Source of the DNA: Clostridioides difficile CD160
GTDB lineage: Bacteria > Bacillota > Clostridia > Peptostreptococcales > Peptostreptococcaceae
Direction of reading: 5' to 3'
DNA length: 46,781 nucleotides
Assembly: GCF_000449425.2 (NCBI RefSeq)
Contig: NZ_AVHW01000093.1
Coordinates: 1-46,781 of the forward strand
In this document: one piece after another, positions 45,606 through 46,781 of the stretch
Position numbering within the stretch: the stretch's first letter is position 1
How the letters are laid out: every line of letters starts with the position of its first letter
Notes under the pieces: generated by a model
What the model saw: only the letters and a program-made list of their open reading frames with translations
Databases searched by the model: none
Told to the model about the DNA's origin: nothing
Made by a program: the position numbers and the translations under genes

Positions 45606-46193
45606 ATGAATTTAAAAGATAGTAAAACTAAAGAAAATTTATTAAGAGCTTTTGCAGGTGAGAGTCAAGCTAGAAATAGATATAATATTTCTGCATCTGT
45701 AGCAAAAAAAGAAGGATTATATATAATAGAATCTTTATTTAATTATACTGCTGACCAAGAAAAAGCACATGCAAAACAGTTCTTTACTAAACTAAAAGAA
45801 TTTGCTGGTGAAAATATAAATATATCAGGAGCATATCCTGTAGATTTATATGATAAAACAGCTCAACATCTTAAAGCAGCACAACATAATGAGCTTCAAG
45901 AATGGGATGATGTATATAAAAACTTTGGAAAAACAGCTCGTGAAGAAGGATTTGAAGCTATAGCTAAATTATTTGAAAATATAGCTGAAATAGAAAAGGT
46001 TCACGGTGATAGATTTGGTAAATATGCTACTGATTTAGAAGAAGGTACTTTATTTAGAAGAAATGAAGATATACAATGGATATGTACACATTGTGGGCAT
46101 ATCCATGTAGGTAAAGAAGCACCAAAAGCTTGTCCTGTATGTCTTCATCCACAAGGATATTTCTTAGATTTTAAAAACTCATTATTTGAATAA
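45606..46193 (+). CDS. rbr: Rubrerythrin
   Basis: 195 residues. N-terminal ferritin-like diiron domain with Glu19 (AGESQARNRY), Glu52 and His55 (DQEKAHAKQF), and the second-half ligands in FEAIAKLFENIAEIEKVH. The C-terminal rubredoxin-like domain has WICTHCGHIH and KACPVCLHPQ (two CxxC pairs) holding one iron. It reduces hydrogen peroxide in the cytoplasm and protects anaerobes from oxygen. GAGAGG precedes the ATG. It may be read through from the MarR gene, as no terminator lies between them. Confidence 0.94.
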   Translation: MNLKDSKTKENLLRAFAGESQARNRYNISASVAKKEGLYIIESLFNYTADQEKAHAKQFFTKLKEFAGENINISGAYPVDLYDKTAQHLKAAQHNELQEWDDVYKNFGKTAREEGFEAIAKLFENIAEIEKVHGDRFGKYATDLEEGTLFRRNEDIQWICTHCGHIHVGKEAPKACPVCLHPQGYFLDFKNSLFE

Positions 46194-46238
46194 AACAATG
46201 TAATTATTTTATTTAAATATTCTATTATATTTATACAG

Positions 46239-46287
46239 GTGGCGTTTAGTAATTCCCACAAGGGAAGATAGAAACGCCGCTTTTTTT
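46239..46287 (+). terminator. Terminator-like hairpin after rubrerythrin
   Basis: GGCGTTT (46241-46247) pairs with AAACGCC and, across a 5x5 internal loop, TTCCC pairs with GGGAA around ACAA. GC then T7 follows at 46281-46287. It is far more GC-rich than other terminators here and may belong to the adjoining structured segment. Confidence 0.65.
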
Positions 46288-46437
46288 ATGCCCTCATGTC
46301 ACACAGTAGGAGCATACAGAGCCTTATCACGTAGCTTTGCTGTCACAACGGTGGCTAGTTATTGGCTAGCAAACTTGATTCTTTTTTTCTATTTGTCTTT
46401 ATATAAAAGTGAAAGGGAATTACTACAAATTAAGTAA
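46247..46437. other. GC-richer structured segment with perfect 11-bp inverted ends and a small open frame
   Basis: TAGTAATTCCC (46247-46257) recurs as GGGAATTACTA at 46415-46425, enclosing a stretch visibly richer in G and C than its surroundings. Inside, GCTAG-TTATTGG-CTAGC can form a hairpin. An open frame on the plus strand (46288-46437, 49 codons beginning MPSCHTVGAYRALSR) has a hydrophobic middle but no ribosome-binding site, and lies just after a T run. It could be a remnant of a mobile element, a structured RNA or, less likely, a small gene. I do not recognise it with confidence. Confidence 0.4.
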
Positions 46438-46438
46438 T

Positions 46439-46565
46439 CTGAACCTCCCATGACTAAAGTCACAGGGTTCCTGTTTCATAGAATTTCGCATACTAAAATA
46501 TGTCTTACCAATTCTCCACAGGCTATCCCCGTAGTTCCTACGGTTCCTTACATACGTTATCTATT
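46439..46565 (-). ncRNA. omegaRNA-like 3' end / right end, second inverted copy
   Basis: Same sequence as 198-323 in opposite orientation, with a few base differences, ending GGGAGGTTCAG at 46439. The flank past the end (ATTACTTAATTTGTAGTAAT, minus strand) differs from that of the first copy, as expected for an independent insertion. That flank would supply the guide. Confidence 0.6.
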
Positions 46566-46781
46566 TTAAACTGTTATTAATCTTAATCCTTCTTTTAGTA
46601 TATTTATACTCGCATTTATATCTCTATCGTGAGTTTCATTACAACAAGGACAAATCCATTCTCTTATACTTAAATCCTTAATTTCCTTGTTTTTGTACCC
46701 ACATTTATTGCATATTTGTGAACTTGCAAAGAATTTACCTACCTTTACAATTTGTCTACCATACCAATTAGCCTTATATTC
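46566..46781 (-). pseudogene. tnpB: TnpB C-terminal fragment, second inverted copy, cut by window edge
   Basis: The last 71 residues of TnpB on the minus strand, from [17 protein letters not shown] through the zinc-ribbon CNKCGY and CPCC and the HDRDINAS block, ending LRLITV and TAA. It differs from the left copy at only a few residues (for example EIKDL against EMKNL). The 5' part lies beyond the window. Confidence 0.85.

Noticed and set aside
46288-46437. c-di-GMP riboswitch in the structured segment (GCAAAGC on the minus strand and GGTGGCTAGTTATT on the plus strand recall GEMM-I parts)
   Set aside because: The parts are on different strands and out of order, and the GGCAAA element and closing helix are missing.

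Overview
The window reads as chromosome of Clostridioides difficile or a very close relative. The DNA is strongly AT-rich and Peptostreptococcaceae-like. It carries the protease PPEP-1 (HETAH zinc site, secreted) beside its collagen-binding-type adhesin substrate, each behind a c-di-GMP riboswitch of a different class, plus a MarR / short old-yellow-enzyme / flavodoxin trio matching the bilirubin-reductase operon bilQRS. No rRNA, tRNA, CRISPR array or prophage was seen.

Layout. Both ends (1-323 and 46439-46781) are inverted, roughly 95% identical 3' ends of an IS605/IStron-type element: the C-terminus of TnpB followed by an omegaRNA-like right end. The window therefore probably stops at multicopy repeats. 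The left copy sits inside a regulator gene (324-1424). 1.6-7.7 kb: MerR regulator, bilS-bilR-bilQ, an aminotransferase and an EamA exporter. 7.7-11.8 kb: PPEP-1 behind a c-di-GMP-I riboswitch, and its adhesin behind a c-di-GMP-II riboswitch; the adhesin is split by a frameshift. 11.9-19.8 kb: cation efflux pump, lipoprotein hydrolase, LysR regulator with divergent prolyl-tRNA editing protein, and a calcium-type P-ATPase. 19.8-30.1 kb: a compact eight-gene operon with two TPR-GGDEF proteins, one EAL protein and a full oligopeptide ABC importer. 30.3-38.4 kb: an SHMT-like PLP enzyme, AbgT transporter, M20 amidohydrolase, YkvI-type permease and a soluble cupin/cysteine-rich histidine kinase with AraC-type response regulator. 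38.6-46.2 kb: seryl-tRNA synthetase, XRE-cupin regulator, amidohydrolase, nitrilase, YhdH-type oxidoreductase with divergent MarR, and rubrerythrin.

How the parts may work together. c-di-GMP is a theme: the 25.6-30.1 kb operon has the catalytic residues to make and degrade it, and the 7.8-11.6 kb locus reads it in opposite senses (protease expected OFF, adhesin ON). Oligopeptide import in the same operon as cytoplasmic TPR-GGDEF proteins suggests an undescribed peptide-to-c-di-GMP signalling unit; this is inference. The 30-38 kb block looks like uptake and hydrolysis of an N-acyl or peptide-like amino acid under its own two-component system, with an SHMT homologue whose active-site residues differ from the folate enzyme.
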